From Neurospora tetraspora (Eukaryota; Ascomycota; Sordariomycetes; Sordariales; Sordariaceae): 64,000 nucleotides of DNA. The notes beneath the pieces were generated by a model, which made no database searches, was not told the DNA's origin, and was given only the letters and a program-made list of their open reading frames with translations. Location: NCBI RefSeq assembly GCF_033439725.1, contig NW_026944386.1, positions 2,728,001-2,792,000 on the forward strand. The letters are read 5' to 3'. This document shows positions 32,225-44,321 of the stretch, in pieces; the first letter of the stretch is position 1; each line of letters begins with the position of its first letter. A program made the translations under genes and the position numbers.

Positions 32225-33293
32225 TCACCGGGATGGCAAGATCATTCTTGCATATTCCCTCGCCAGCTTCAATGTTCCCCTCACATAATCCTCCAACCTT
32301 CTATCCTTTCTCTTGCGCATCCAGATCAGCAGCACCACCAGGATGAACAGGTCAATGACAAAGTGCTTCACGAGCACCCAAAACCACCATCCAAGCCAGT
32401 TGGTGAAGCTCTTTTCCTTGCGCGTCTTCCACTCCCTTCCCGAGGAGATTTGCTCCCTCAGCGCCGCGATCTCGGCCGACAGCCTCACGATCACTCTCTC
32501 CATCCTCTTAGTTCGTTTGTCGTTGCGCTTCGCATACTCGCCCGGAAACTCATCGCCACCCAAGAGTTCCTGCTCCGCCTCCTCCCTCACCCTCCTTTCC
32601 GACTCGTCCTCCTCGCTCATTGGACTCAACACTCTCAGCCCTCCTTCCGCCCCGCTCAGCGGGTGCTGGAACCTTCTCACACCCGTTCCTGGGCTTTGGC
32701 CGTATGGACCAACACTGCCATACCCATAATTACCTCCGTTCCCTCCATTATTATACTGTGGATGTTGCTGCTGCTGCTGAAGCCCGCCACCAGCAAGCGA
32801 CTGCTCGCTGGGGCTATTATTCTTGACCTGATTCCACACAAACTCGAGCTCAGCAACCAATTCGAGCGCGTTGGGCGTGTTGTTGGCATATCGATGCATC
32901 GTCTCGATCAGCGCCTCGACGTAGCGCCGCTTGGCCTCGGTGCGCGACAGCCCCTTTTGCGAGTTCCACGCGTCCCACTTGTCCTGCTCGCGCGCAATGT
33001 CTTCGGGTGCGGCCCCGTAGGCCGTCGCGGCGCTGGGCCGCTCCATCACCCCGTCGACGTCGCCCTCCATGGCTTGCTTGTAGAGACCATAGAGTCGCAT
33101 GCGGTCGCCGGGAGGCGGGCGGGCGGCGCCAGTTTTGGGTATCTTTTTTACGGTGTTGAGGGCATGAACAAACACCCGGTCTGAAGGAAAAGGGGGAAAC
33201 GTCAGCTGAATGTTTGCCTCGAAGATGAAAAAGAAGTTACGAAGGGTGGGTATAGCCTGGCGCAAAAACGAGCGTACCTATTGAGTCTGCCAT
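32225..33293 (-). CDS. atg37: Tail-anchored acyl-CoA-binding protein, Atg37/ACBD5 type
   Basis: Two exons: a 16-nt first coding exon 33293-33278 (MADSI plus one base) and 33180-32225, giving 318 aa. The N-terminal domain (about 5-105) is an acyl-CoA-binding domain: DRVFVHALNTVKKIPKTG, the core MRLYGLYKQAMEGDV and WDAWNSQKGLSRTEAKRRYVE. A Gln/Gly/Asn-rich linker, an acidic segment and a coiled coil (RMERVIVRLSAEIAALREQI) follow. Near the C-terminus is one membrane segment (about 270-292, FVIDLFILVVLLIW) with a basic flank. This order matches Atg37 of yeasts and ACBD5 of animals, peroxisomal membrane proteins that bind long-chain acyl-CoA and act in pexophagy and peroxisome contacts. Peroxisomal location is inferred from the family. 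Confidence 0.83.
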
Positions 33294-34508
33294 CTTTATG
33301 GTGTATGTAGCGTCGCCGATAAATCAAATTATTATTTGTATAGCTGGTATAGGTATGATAACAATAGTATGTGGTGACAAATGCTACTACGATCGCGCTT
33401 GGTACGATGTGTCTATCGATGGGTATATGGCTGGAAATTGCAGTGGCAAAGCGAATTGTGGTCGTAAAGCGCGTCAGTTGGGTCGTTGGGGGTATAAAAC
33501 GTTGATTCGTAAAGCGTAACAAAGGGGTTCTGTTGGTGGATGATCTTTGGAGACTGGCTCACACCGGTCGGGAATCGCAATCGGTGGGCCGCTGAAACTC
33601 CGAGGGCGAGCTGAACTGTTGAAGATCGGAGCAATATGATGTATGCCTCAGGGAGAAGGATGCCGACACCAGAGTTGAAGGTCGTTCGGGTGGGAGAAAG
33701 TGGCGGTTGAACTTGGATGGATTACATCGCGTAGTTGTAAGTGGGAGTTTCTGCTGTTGTGCGGGCGCAAATGCTTGTCATTGATGTCGATTGGGCGATG
33801 TTTCGTCGGGCAGGTGCCGTGGTGCAGCTCTCCGCTAATTTGGGATGCCTCGGCACGCGACTCGTTAAGGCCTGATCGGGTTTCCACTTCCCCATCTTTT
33901 CGGCGCGCCCCGGAGTGGGCGAGGTGGGATCGGGTCTCCCCTGGACGGAGCCGGCTTGGAAGCTCGGCCGCAGTAAGCGCACTGGAATGCACCGAGAAGG
34001 TGTCTATGATTGGTCGAGCGCTTCGTGATCACCGTACAACAACTCGTGGGACCTCATTTTCAACATCTTTCTTAGTCCTCACAGAGTCTTTGTTGTCAAC
34101 ACACAGTGGCTCGTGAGTGGCATGGGAGACCTGGAACCAAAATAAGCCACCAGATAGGTATATGAAAGCAACGAACACTAGGGGTATAACATTCCGAAGA
34201 TGCCTGATGGATATCTCTGCTGACTATGAAATGAGGTGCTGACCTGTACATGGACAAAATAGCCTATCATCAAGCTTGTCCATCTCATGTTCGCTGTGGG
34301 TTCTCTTCACATGCGCAAACGAAACTGTCCCTGGTCCTCCCATGAGCCCGGGGTCGTTTGCCCGTAGTAATGAATGACCATAGTTCATTCGATGTGCGTC
34401 TTTCTCTTGACCGATGCCCAAGCTCTGAGCCCAGGGACTGTGGGCATGTGCTGTTTGGTGTGTCGAAGTATTAAACATCGTATAAGACCCAACAACAGTA
34501 CTTGGCCG
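33294..34508. other. Intergenic region
   Basis: About 1.2 kb between the Atg37-like start and the RNase III stop, both minus strand. No supportable gene. Confidence 0.55.
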
Positions 34509-35567
34509 CTACAACACGCCGCCAGTGGTTTCCGGTGCCGAAGGCTTATCCTTCAAGGGGAACGTCACTCCTGCCTGCTGCAGCTGGGCTTCCCGCGCGG
34601 CCTTCATCTCCGCCTTCTTGTCCGCAAACTTCTTGAGCAGTTTCTTGTTATCCAGGGCCACCTGAGCCGCTTTTTGACCAGCTTCCTTCTTGCTCAAAGC
34701 GCTTCCATGGCCAAGTTGCAGGTTGGTCTCTCCCCAGCCTGTCATAAAGCAGCCAACAGCGAAAAGAGGCAGCTTGGTTCCCCTGTCCTTGAGGTTTTTG
34801 GAAGGGAGATCTTTATACTCAATCTTGACACCCCTGGCTCCGATGGTAGCTTCGAGTATTGTCTTTGGGTCGAGTGTTTGGCCGCTTGCGGACTGCTTTT
34901 GCTCCGGCTTTCTGGCTTTCTTCTCTTCCTCGCGAATGTACTCCGCCATAAGGGGGCCCCATAAAGCCTTGAGCCAGTCTGAAGCACGCTGAATACCATT
35001 GGCAGGATCGGAGAGAATCACGCCTCCCACATAGGCTTCGAAAAGGTCTCCGAGAATCTTAACTCTGACTTTTTGACTTGCATTTGTGCCACCCACTCTG
35101 CCTTCCATGTTGAATTCTTCGGGAATATCGGCCATTTTGTCCAAACCGTAGTAGACCGAGAATTCGCCTAGTGTGGTATTGCGGATAAGCATCTCGCGAC
35201 GTTGTGCGCTTTTGCCAGCCGGCAAGGTTGGGAAGGTTTGGTATATGAAGGAGGAGGCGATGAGCTCAAGATAAGCGTCGCCAATCCACTCCAGCCTCTC
35301 GTAACTTGCAACAGGGTCGTTGTTAGCTTTACCAGGGTGTGTGAGTGCCGCCTTCTTGAGTGCCGGGTCCAGGATGTCGGGGAGCGGTGGCCGCGTTCTT
35401 TCGATGGTAGCGAGTGTCCATTTGGTGTTGGCATGCAACGAAGGAATTTGGATGGAGGTTGCAGACTCCAATGCAAGGCCTTGTGATGCTGATGAGGCAA
35501 AGTCTGACTTGGCACGCTTGAAAGGCGGTTCTGATACCTCCTCCGGGTTGAGTCCGTGTTTCGGCAT
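34509..35567 (-). CDS. Ribonuclease III with double-stranded RNA-binding domain
   Basis: 352 aa, starting at MPKHGLNPEE; the frame is open further upstream, so a longer N-terminus cannot be excluded. One RNase III domain (about 60-210) carries the signature ERLEWIGDAYLELIA, with E90, E93 and D97, and the second acidic pair D174/E177 in ILGDLFEAYVGG. All metal-binding residues expected of an active enzyme are therefore present. A dsRNA-binding domain follows (about 235-312, ending in SALSKKEAGQKAAQVAL), then a Lys-rich tail. A short basic PFKRAK near residue 15 could be a nuclear localisation signal. The single RNase III domain with one dsRBD suggests the Rnt1 group (pre-rRNA, snRNA and snoRNA processing) rather than Dicer or the inactive mitoribosomal mL44/mL57. 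It sits head-to-head with the mS33 gene. Confidence 0.87.
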   Translation of the reverse strand: MPKHGLNPEEVSEPPFKRAKSDFASSASQGLALESATSIQIPSLHANTKWTLATIERTRPPLPDILDPALKKAALTHPGKANNDPVASYERLEWIGDAYLELIASSFIYQTFPTLPAGKSAQRREMLIRNTTLGEFSVYYGLDKMADIPEEFNMEGRVGGTNASQKVRVKILGDLFEAYVGGVILSDPANGIQRASDWLKALWGPLMAEYIREEEKKARKPEQKQSASGQTLDPKTILEATIGARGVKIEYKDLPSKNLKDRGTKLPLFAVGCFMTGWGETNLQLGHGSALSKKEAGQKAAQVALDNKKLLKKFADKKAEMKAAREAQLQQAGVTFPLKDKPSAPETTGGVL

Positions 35568-36010
35568 GATGACCTTTTGCTTTCCTAGAAGCAATCCGGA
35601 TACCTCAGATCGCGTGTTGATGCGGCTTGTTGGAAGGATGAAGTTGAAAAGAGGCAGAATCGAAAAAGGATTCGAGATGAAGAATCCCATCCATACAGGT
35701 AGTGGAAACCCTAACCCCCTGTCCGACCCCATATCCACATCACTGCTGCTGGCCCGTAGCTGTCCTGTTTAGCGCCTGTCAGCCCTGGAACGCCCCGCCC
35801 TCAGCTTCATCAGCGGGCTTTGCGCCTGACGGACAGTGCGGCTCAAAAACAACGGTTGCAATCCATGCTCCACTTGCTGGACCAATGGGAAGATGTGATT
35901 GGTGGCGCATTGCTTGACGGACTGGACGCGGGAGATCTCTGAACGACGTCGGACAATTTGTTGTCGTGGTTTCTGAATTTCGCGAATCCGCAATTCCATG
36001 TAACAACAAG
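35568..36010. promoter_or_regulatory. Short bidirectional promoter region (RNase III / mS33)
   Basis: Only 443 bp separate the two divergent start codons, so both promoters must overlap or share elements here. I see no clear TATA box for either gene. Confidence 0.5.
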
Positions 36011-36520
36011 ATGTCGGTCCCACGGGCGCGGTTACTGCAACTTGTGAAGGTATGGAACAGCTCCGAACGAGAGGAAGCACCAGCCCGCTAATGAGGTGAA
36101 CCTAGGCTCGTTGTGAGCTCTTCTCGACGACTTTCAATCCCGAAGGCGTCCGGACCGGTAACAAGATCCTGCGCCAGCGACTCAAGGGCCCGGCACTTGC
36201 AGCCTACTATCCCCGCAAGAACGTCGGTATCCGCGAGCTCCAGAAGGAATTCGCTCCTCTTGGTCTTGAGGTGGACGATGAGATCGATGATGATCGCTTG
36301 GAGCACTTGGCAGCGTTCGTCTCCCCAAGTCCTGTTAGTGTTTACTTGCCAATATCACAACCTAACAACACCCTACAGTCTGAGAGCCCGCGACAAGGGA
36401 GCGCCCAAGAAGAAGAGGACAGCACCCTCTGCGGCCGGTAGGTTTCGTCTGTACCCCTTGCTCACGGTTCAAATATCTCTAACGTTTTCTCCTGCGACAG
36501 ATTCGAAGAAGAAGAAATAA
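36011..36520 (+). CDS. Mitochondrial small ribosomal subunit protein mS33 (Rsm27 type)
   Basis: Four exons: 36011-36049, 36106-36314, 36379-36437 and 36501-36520 (20 nt), giving 108 aa in phase. The protein begins MSVPRARLLQLVKARCELFS and continues TTFNPEGVRTGNKILRQRLK and GPALAAYYPRK, the conserved core of the MRP-S33 family. It ends in a Lys-rich tail (GAPKKKRT, SKKKK). It is a component of the head of the mitochondrial 37S ribosomal subunit. The basic N-terminus may serve for import, since no separate presequence is obvious. No long open frame marks this gene, because it is cut by three short introns. Confidence 0.88.
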
Positions 36521-38291
36521 GATACGACGTCCCGAAAACAGAACTACACGACTTATACATGTATTATATAGTGGGCGGATTAGAATCATATACCCCAATA
36601 CTTGGCGTTCCTCTGGCAGTTGGTCCATTTCCTTTCCGATTCATTCGTTCGGTACCCGGTGACATAACATCTTCCATCTGGCGAAGTGTTGTCCATGACT
36701 TCCCATGGTTAGCGACACCCCCTACACCTGGCTTTCCGGATTGTTTTGGTTTTATTGCGCTGCTTGGGAGGCAGCTGTGCGATTATCAGCTTTGACAAAG
36801 GTCTACTCCCGACAGTCCTCTCATCCGTCCAAAGAGGTCCTGTTATGCCTCGAACAAGAGAGGACCTGTTGAGAGGCTGGAATTGTCGTATCTTGTTTCC
36901 CAGACGCGGATTGGTTAGAGGTAGGATAGGAGTCTTCACTATTATCCCTCTTTACCAACAGGCTTCATCATTTGGGCGAAAACAAGGCAGTGTCGGATCA
37001 CAAAAGAGCTTTCCAAACCTGAGGTGTCTATATCAAAGACGCCATGGGTGTGTTAAGGTGCGTTAGGGCTTCCTGTTCCGTCGCCTTTTCGAAAAGAAAG
37101 CTGGACAGGAAAGGAAGCTAACACTGAATACACCTGCCATGATTTGCCTGCAAAGACCTTGGCATCCCAGCCCTACGGAACGAGAAAAGCCAGCCCGCCA
37201 CTCCCATCTGTTGATGCCGATGATGATGTCTTGTTGTTGAAGCTTCCAGAAATTGGATGCTTTCCTACTCTGCTATTTCATTCTGATAAAGAATGGTAGG
37301 CACACACGGGCTGGCAGGTGACATTTCACTGAACATGAATCCCGTCTACATTTGTTTTTGGAGTTCTCGGACCCCTAACCCAGAAACCCACGATCGTGGG
37401 GGAAGTGGCAGCCGGACAGTAAGGTCCTTAACGCGGGAGGATGCCCAACGATGGCTCAGTTTGACCGTCATGCCCGGCATCGTGACCATTAGTTCCGCTT
37501 GGCAATAAGAGTCTAGGTCCAAGGAGGCACGACGCCGACCCCCCATGATCGATCGCGCCTTCCAAGCTGGAAGACCGGTCACAACTTCCCCAGCGACCCA
37601 TCCGATTCGTTTCCGACTTTCGGACCCAGGACGAGCACGAGATATGCGTGCAAGTTCACTCTTAAGAGCATAGTCTGATGGCTGAGGGAGCTCCGACCAT
37701 GGAGATTGCACTCAGATTGCCTCACCGGCATCCTGAACCCCTTAGAGTGTCCAGTCACAGTCCCGGTCACAGTTCGTGCCTTCCTTTTCAAGAGAAAACC
37801 CAAGGGCCCACCATTTCGTCCGACTTGGTCCCGTCTCGGTCATCTCGGGCACATACCGTCACCCTACTCTGACCAGTGCGTCCATTGCCAAGATGTTTGT
37901 TGCTGTTGCCTTGCAAAACGATCCAAATTCAGGGCAACAGTAGCTGAAAGTACGGGTATCTCGGGCACAATCGAAACCTTTCTTCCCAGGCCAGCTCTTG
38001 GAGCTCTTTCTTTCTTCCCCATTATATTAACACATAAGGCTTCTTCCATTTCCGCCTTTCTCCCTCTCCTTGTCGGTGCCATCTCCAACCGTGTTCTCCG
38101 AGCAGCGGTTCGTGGTCATCTCTCATCCCCAAGCTTCTATTTATCTGTGTCTTTCGTCGCCATTGGAACCCAATCTACTGCTTTTCTCTATCACCATCTT
38201 GAGCATCTCCTCCCTTTGTGAAAACACCCCCACCCAAAGCATTCCTCCAATCCCCCCCAGGCTAGGCCATTCAACATCCAGCCCTAGGCAG
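36521..38291. other. 1.8-kb intergenic region
   Basis: Between mS33 and the PUF gene, both on the plus strand. The last few hundred bases are C/T-rich, as in long Neurospora leaders. Short frames only. Confidence 0.55.
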
Positions 38292-41269
38292 ATGACTATG
38301 TCTGCCGTCGCAGCATCCACCGGCTCTCCCAACGAGCGCCGTGCTTCGGCTTCCAGGAGTTTCTCGCAGTCTCAGGATGAGAACACGAAGCTTCCCGATG
38401 AGATGATGTCTCCAGACTTGCAACAGGTACGTATCTTTGTTCATGTTTCAGGTTCTTTTTTTGGTCTTGGGAAGTTGCTGTCTTCACCTACCGCCGGGTC
38501 GCCGGAGCCTTGCCGGCCCCCAGACGTCAACGAACTGCGACACACTTGGGACGAAAACCACTACAGCGGATTGCCAGCTGTCGGTACCAAACCTTTGATA
38601 CCAAGACCGCCAAATACCTGCCCCGCTCACTCCCATATCAGCATTGATTCAGCAACTTCCGGATCGCAAATCTTTTTTTCTCCAACCTAACTACTTGACC
38701 CGTATTTGAATCCAGTCACCCCTTTCATACTGTCTCTACCTATCCCGCGGATGTTTCGTATTTAAACCCATACATATCTACAGACATATATCACTGACCC
38801 GATCTCTGCTAGGAAGTCGAGTCGTCGTCACAAAAACAGTCCATCATCGCCCTCAAGACGTCCAAGTTGGCGAACCAGAACTACACAAAGGTAGGTAACC
38901 ACACTCGCTGAAGCAGCGCCTACATCCGTTAACCACATAGCATAGGTCAAGATGAACGAGGCCATGGCCGCCGTTGACGCCTACTCCATGGACAAGTTGT
39001 ACGCCACCATCTCCGAGCAACAAGCCATGTTACCGCAGCAACGCAGCGTCGAGTCTTTCAAGCCGTCGGACGAAGAAGTCAGATTCCCTCGTGCCCTGGA
39101 CCACCAGTCGTCATGCAGCTCTCTTCCCATTACGCCTGCTACGGATGGGTTCCCTACAACTGCATCTACGACTAGACCTGCTAGTGCCACGCTTAGCGAC
39201 GGTCAGCCCACCAACGATGAGGTTTTGCGTCTGAAGCAAGAGCTTGCGCAGGCTCAGACCAAGATCTCACGACTGGATCAAGAGCTGGCTCAGACTCGCT
39301 ATGTCACCCAGGACGGTGTATGCGCGACGCCAGGCCTGAGTGTTGATCCCGACTTTCAGGCTGCCAGTGTTGCGACGGTATCTCCCTCGGGCTCGCGACC
39401 CTCCATGAACGGAGCGTTTGGACATCATGCCAAAATGCCATTCGGCCGTGACAACAACTGGGCGGCTCACGACAATGCGCGCCCCGATACTGGCGATACT
39501 TTGTCAGACATGTCGGCTGCAGGCCTCAATCGTTCTCGCGCAATTTGGAACAACAGCAAATCTTCCTATTCTCCGGCTTTTGCGCCTGGACCTATTGCTG
39601 TTGTCGACGGTCCCCAGGCCACACCGTGGCAGAACATGCGTGGCTCGAACCAGGCTTACGAGCCTTCTTATATGCCTTCGGCAATGGAGACCTACCGGCC
39701 TGAGCGTATCAACAATGATCACGACATGAGCCGCCCCATGGGACGTCGAGGCAACAGATACGATAACCGCTTCGGCTCCTCCAGTGCCTACGGTGGTTAC
39801 AGCGCGTACAACATGGGGCCTGGCCACTACGAAGCTCCTGCTCCTGCTTATCCAGGAGGCCCGCCCAACACCATGACGGGGGGCGTAGGCATGAACATGT
39901 ATTCGGCCTACCAGCAGCCGCCGGTTGTATCTCCACTCTCTCCGCATGCCACTGAATTCACTGCTGCGGGAGCACCTTGGAAGACAGAGGTGAGTCCACT
40001 CGGGATGGATTCCATCACTGATTGGACTGACAAACTCTCCTTGCAGACTGTGACTTCCGAAGGACAAACGTATTTGCCGGCTACGGAGCCTCTCAACTAT
40101 CGGCGGCTGTTGGACCGTAACGTCACTTGCGATTGGAAGTATATCGTCGACAAGATTGTCTGCAACAATGACCAACAGGCTTCTATCTTCCTTCAGCAGA
40201 AGCTCAAGGTTGGAACCCCCGAGCAAAAGTACGACATTGTTGAAGCCATTGTCGCGCAAGCCTATCCATTGATGGTCAATCGGTTCGGCAACTTTCTCGT
40301 TCAGCGCTGCTTTGAACATGGCACTCCCGAGCAAGTCATCAAGATTGCTGAGGCCATCCGCGGCAATACTCTCAACCTTTCTATGGACCCTTTTGGTTGC
40401 CACGTCGTTCAGAAGGCATTCGACTCTGTCCCTGAAGATTACAAGGCTATCATGGTCCACGAGCTTCTGCGCAGGATTCCGGAGACGGTTATTCACCGTT
40501 ACGCATGCCACGTGTGGCAGAAGCTGTTCGAGCTGAGATGGACCGAATCTCCTCCGCAGATCATGAAGTACGTCAACGATGCTCTTCATGGTATGTGGCA
40601 CGAAGTTGCATTGGGCGAGACTGGTAGTCTTGTTGTCCAGAACATCTTTGAGAACTGTTTAGAAGAAGACAAGGTATGTCATCTATTAACTTTGTACCCA
40701 ACCTCTCCACACTATGTTTGCTGACGATGTATGCGCAGCGTCCCTGCATTGAGGAAGTCCTTGCCAACATTGACATCGTCGCCCATGGCCAATTTGGAAA
40801 CTGGTGCATACAGCATATCTGTGAGCATGGTGCTCCCGCAGACCGCAGCCGTGCTATCGATCATGTTATTCGCTATGCAGCTAAGTACAGCATGGACCAG
40901 TTCGCCTCAAAGGTTGTTGAGAAGTGCCTCAAGATTGGAGGCCCCGAATTCTTGGGTCGCTATCTGGATCGCGTCTGCGAGGGCAGACATGACCGTCCAC
41001 GTATCCCCTTGATCGATATCGCCAGCGACCAGTATGGCAACTACCTCATCCAGTACATCCTGACCCATGCCAACCCTCAGCACCGCGAGATCGTTGCGGC
41101 TCATATCCGGAAGCACATGGTCTCCCTTCGCGGATCGAAGTTCGGCTCCCGCGTCGGCATGCTATGCACCAACCATGCTGTTGCTACTCGTCCTGGCCCC
41201 GGTGCTGGCCCTGCCATGGGAGGCCGCATCGCCCCTGGCCCTCGCTTCAATGGAGCTTACCACCGTTGA
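38292..41269 (+). CDS. PUF-repeat (Pumilio-family) RNA-binding protein
   Basis: Exons 38292-38426, 38813-38890, 38946-39989, 40047-40673 and 40739-41269 give 804 aa. The 57-nt intron 39990-40046 (GTGAGT...TTGCAG) is a multiple of three and stop-free, so retention would give 823 aa. The N-terminal half is disordered, with a short coiled coil (LRLKQELAQAQTKISRLDQE) and a Tyr/Gly/Asn/Pro-rich stretch. The C-terminal half carries a run of PUF repeats with the usual aromatic/Arg-Gln recognition helices. Examples are NRFGNFLVQRCFE, DPFGCHVVQKAF, HRYACHVWQKLFE, GETGSLVVQNIFE, GQFGNWCIQHICE, DQFASKVVEKCL, DQYGNYLIQYIL and SKFGSRVGMLC. Such proteins bind 3' UTR elements and repress or localise mRNAs in the cytoplasm. 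Upstream in-frame ATGs at 38292 and 38298 are both possible starts. The first intron is long (386 nt). Confidence 0.9.
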
Positions 41270-42185
41270 AGGTAGGCCACACCGCGGTTAACCTCTCACC
41301 CATGAGCATCAAAGCTCGACCCCTTTTCTTCAAGCACACACCACCTGTTGTTCCAACATTGTTTGAGTATAAAGCACGTCCTTCGTTCAAACATGCGCTG
41401 GATTTTCGCAATCGGTTCTCAGTTGGAAGTTTACCTATACCATATGAGATTCCGTTTTCACAACATCTTCGTCAGCAGCTAATTTAACAAATCACCCGAC
41501 ATCCTACGCTCGGGAGGCTACTGCCCCTTCGAGCGCTTTGGAAACAACATCACTATGGATTTTGCAATATCAAGACGACCCGGTACGCGGCTCATAATGG
41601 AGGAAGTATGAATCTGTCTTGTCCCGATCTAGTGATGACGAGCAGTCACACAACCTTTTCTAGTTGTTCGTCTCTCTAACGGACCTTTTTTCCCCTAATG
41701 TGGGGACTTCATCTTTTGGCGGCTAGCTCTGCTGAAGGAGGTTGACTCGAATAATGGAGAAATGGTGCGATGAAGAGTTCAACGAGGGGAGGCCGAAGTA
41801 AGATTGTCTAGTTCTTTTTTTGTGTTAGATTGAAAATGGAAACGAAACGACCGGAAGCATGGATGGAAGTTAAATGCATGGCCTGCAATGGATTACTCGG
41901 CCTTGGGCATGTATCAATGATAGTTATTGAGTCTCATAGTCGCTCGCTTAGCTTACGCACCACTGAATAAAAGAGTCTTATATAATTATACGTAGTGGTT
42001 GAATGAATTAACTCAGTGCCAACTTGCTCCGAACCCAGAACGCATCCACAGTTCTTTCCTGCCGCCACATAACTCATACATTCGCAAGAGTGACGAATGG
42101 ATCATCCAACGATTTAACCTCGAATATAGCTCATTATTCATTTAACTACCGACCAAACCCGTAATTCGTGGGCAGCTTACATGGC
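41270..42185. other. Convergent intergenic region
   Basis: Shared 3' flank of the PUF gene and the aldo-keto reductase gene. No gene seen. Confidence 0.6.
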
Positions 42186-43248
42186 TTAACGCCTGTCGTT
42201 TGCATCGAAGTTCTCAGTCCACCACACCCTATGATGCTTCTCCTTACCCGCTGCCGCGATATCCTCCACCTCCTTTGGTGTCAACTTGAAGCTGGGCAAC
42301 TTCTTCAGGTAGCCCTTCAGCCTCTCCTCATTGCTACTCGTCGTAAGCGTCACAATACCCTGATCCAGACACCATCTCAGGGCAACCTCGGCCTCACTGA
42401 CACCGTACTTCTTGGCCAGCTTCGTATAAATCGGATCCACAGGGCCCGGGCTGGCATTCGTGATGGCCGTCAGCGGAGAGTAAGCCTGAATAGCAATGTT
42501 CTTCTCCCGGCAGTAGGCGATCAAATCCTCACCCTCTACCACATGTTGCAGGTAAGGGTGATACTCAATCTGGTTAACAACCGGCGGGTACACAAATCCA
42601 CCAGGAATCTCAAACAGTGTCTGCAGATGCGAGATCAAAAAGTTCGAAACACCAATCGACTTGGCCATCCCGCTGTCCTTGATCTTCTCCATCTCCCGCC
42701 AGGCTTGATGGAGCTCCTCGGGGGTCTTGGCGAAAAAGGGAGAGTGCAAAAGGTACAGGTCGACGTAGTCGAGCCCGAGCTTCTCGAGAGAGCGGTTGAA
42801 GGACTGGGTGACCGTGTCGCCGGCGTGGACGATAGTTTTGGTGGTGATGAACAAAGAGGAGCGAGGAAGCCTGGATTGCTCGATGGCCTTGCCTAGCTCC
42901 ACTTCGTTGCCGTAGACTTCGGCGCCGTCCAGGTGCGTGTAGCCGGCCTTGAGAGCGGTTAGGGTGGCGGTGACGATGGGCTCGGAGATGGCGTCGCCGG
43001 CGGAGCCGGATTTGTAGTTGGCGGTGCCGAGGCCGTAGCCGAGCTGTTTTTGGGTACGAGGTGGTGTTAGAAAGTGGTTTTGTGGGAGGGGAAGGGGCGT
43101 GGGTGAGTGTAAGGAAGAAGCAAGGGACGAAACGAACCATGGGGACTTCATTGCCGTCGGCGAGCTTGAGAGACGGGATGAGGCCGTCAAGTTGCTTGGG
43201 TGAGACGCCGGTGGCGTCTACCTCGAAGTTGGACGTGGCAGAGTTCAT
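42186..43248 (-). CDS. Aldo-keto reductase (AKR superfamily)
   Basis: Two exons, 43248-43138 and 43043-42186, with donor GTTCGT and acceptor ACAG, giving 322 aa, normal for the (alpha/beta)8 AKR family. The catalytic tetrad is visible: D76 and Y81 in HLDGAEVYGNE, K106 in FITTKT, and H137 in DLYLLHSPF. Cofactor-loop features follow (IGVSNF, VNQIEYHPYLQ, ALRWCLDQGIVTLTTSSN), pointing to NAD(P)H-dependent reduction of carbonyls. IVTLTTSS replaces the more usual V-I-P-K-S phosphate-binding motif, so cofactor preference is unclear. The substrate is unknown. It is probably cytosolic. Confidence 0.88.
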
Positions 43249-44321
43249 TTTAGATAGAGTTGTTGGTGTTGGGTGAGCAGTAGAGCTGTTCAGGTGCGGT
43301 CAAAGATGGGAGTATATAAGTATGAATAGGTATGAGAGAGCAAGTGCCGTGGGGATAAAGTTAATCCTCTATCTTGTCGTTGCGACAGCGGGAATAACAA
43401 CAGAGCTGTATACATAGAACATTAATTATTCAGCAAGGTACCTGTTCCTACACGGTAAATCGAAATAGTAGGGACCCACTGGGGTCTTGGACCACCAGTC
43501 CTTCATCTCGTAATGAACTCAGCTGTGTACGGGGAGTTTCTTGATCAAATAGATTTTGAGGAACTTTGCTATACTTGGGAATAGCTTCGTTTTTCTAATT
43601 GTGGTTGTTCGTGTTACCCGAGTTGTTTGCAAGTCCGAGATTCAGGGGCAGAAAGTAAACATAAGCTGACGAGGTACCGGTACAAAGCTCCACCCCGCAC
43701 TAACAATTACGGGTGCGGGGCACGATTCGTCACGGCTATGACGCCATACCCAGAGCGCCGGGAAGGATGTATTCGTAGGGGGCGAGACGAACGAGGCCGA
43801 ACGCTATGAGTCTGTGATCAAATAAAGGAATCAGCCCTAAGTATCATTTGAAGAGCTGATGAAGGGACAAACGAATTGACAAGAGGCAAAGGTGAGAAGA
43901 GGATTTTCTAGGTGTAGTCTTGGCAGGTGTCGATTGCATAAGCATCCAGGATCCTTAACAGCGGACGCTGAAGAGTTCTTTCTCTCCTGATGCTTAATTG
44001 AACGGTTTCCGCCACCCGGAGCTTTTGCTCATCTCATGTTCATGTCGTCAGGAACAGCATTCAGATACAGATATTAGCATATCCGCGGAACATACAATTG
44101 GCAGTTGAAACCCATTCGGAATCATTGACTTTCCCATCCCTACTATAACCTAGGTAGACCTTGTCTGACTAATTCCCCTGGGCTGGACTACCCAAACCTC
44201 GGACAACGAAGAATACACATACAACGTTGCCACTGTAACCACCTCCAGGTTAACCTCGTATGTATACCGGTATAGTCAAGTGTCGAGAAGCAACCACTTC
44301 CTACTCCAACTATTGCCCTTG
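43249..44321. other. Divergent promoter region
   Basis: About 1 kb between the starts of the aldo-keto reductase (minus) and SelO-like (plus) genes. No gene seen. Confidence 0.6.

Noticed and set aside
39504-40601. Open frame of 365 codons on the minus strand
   Set aside because: Antisense to the PUF gene and spans its intron; no recognisable domain.
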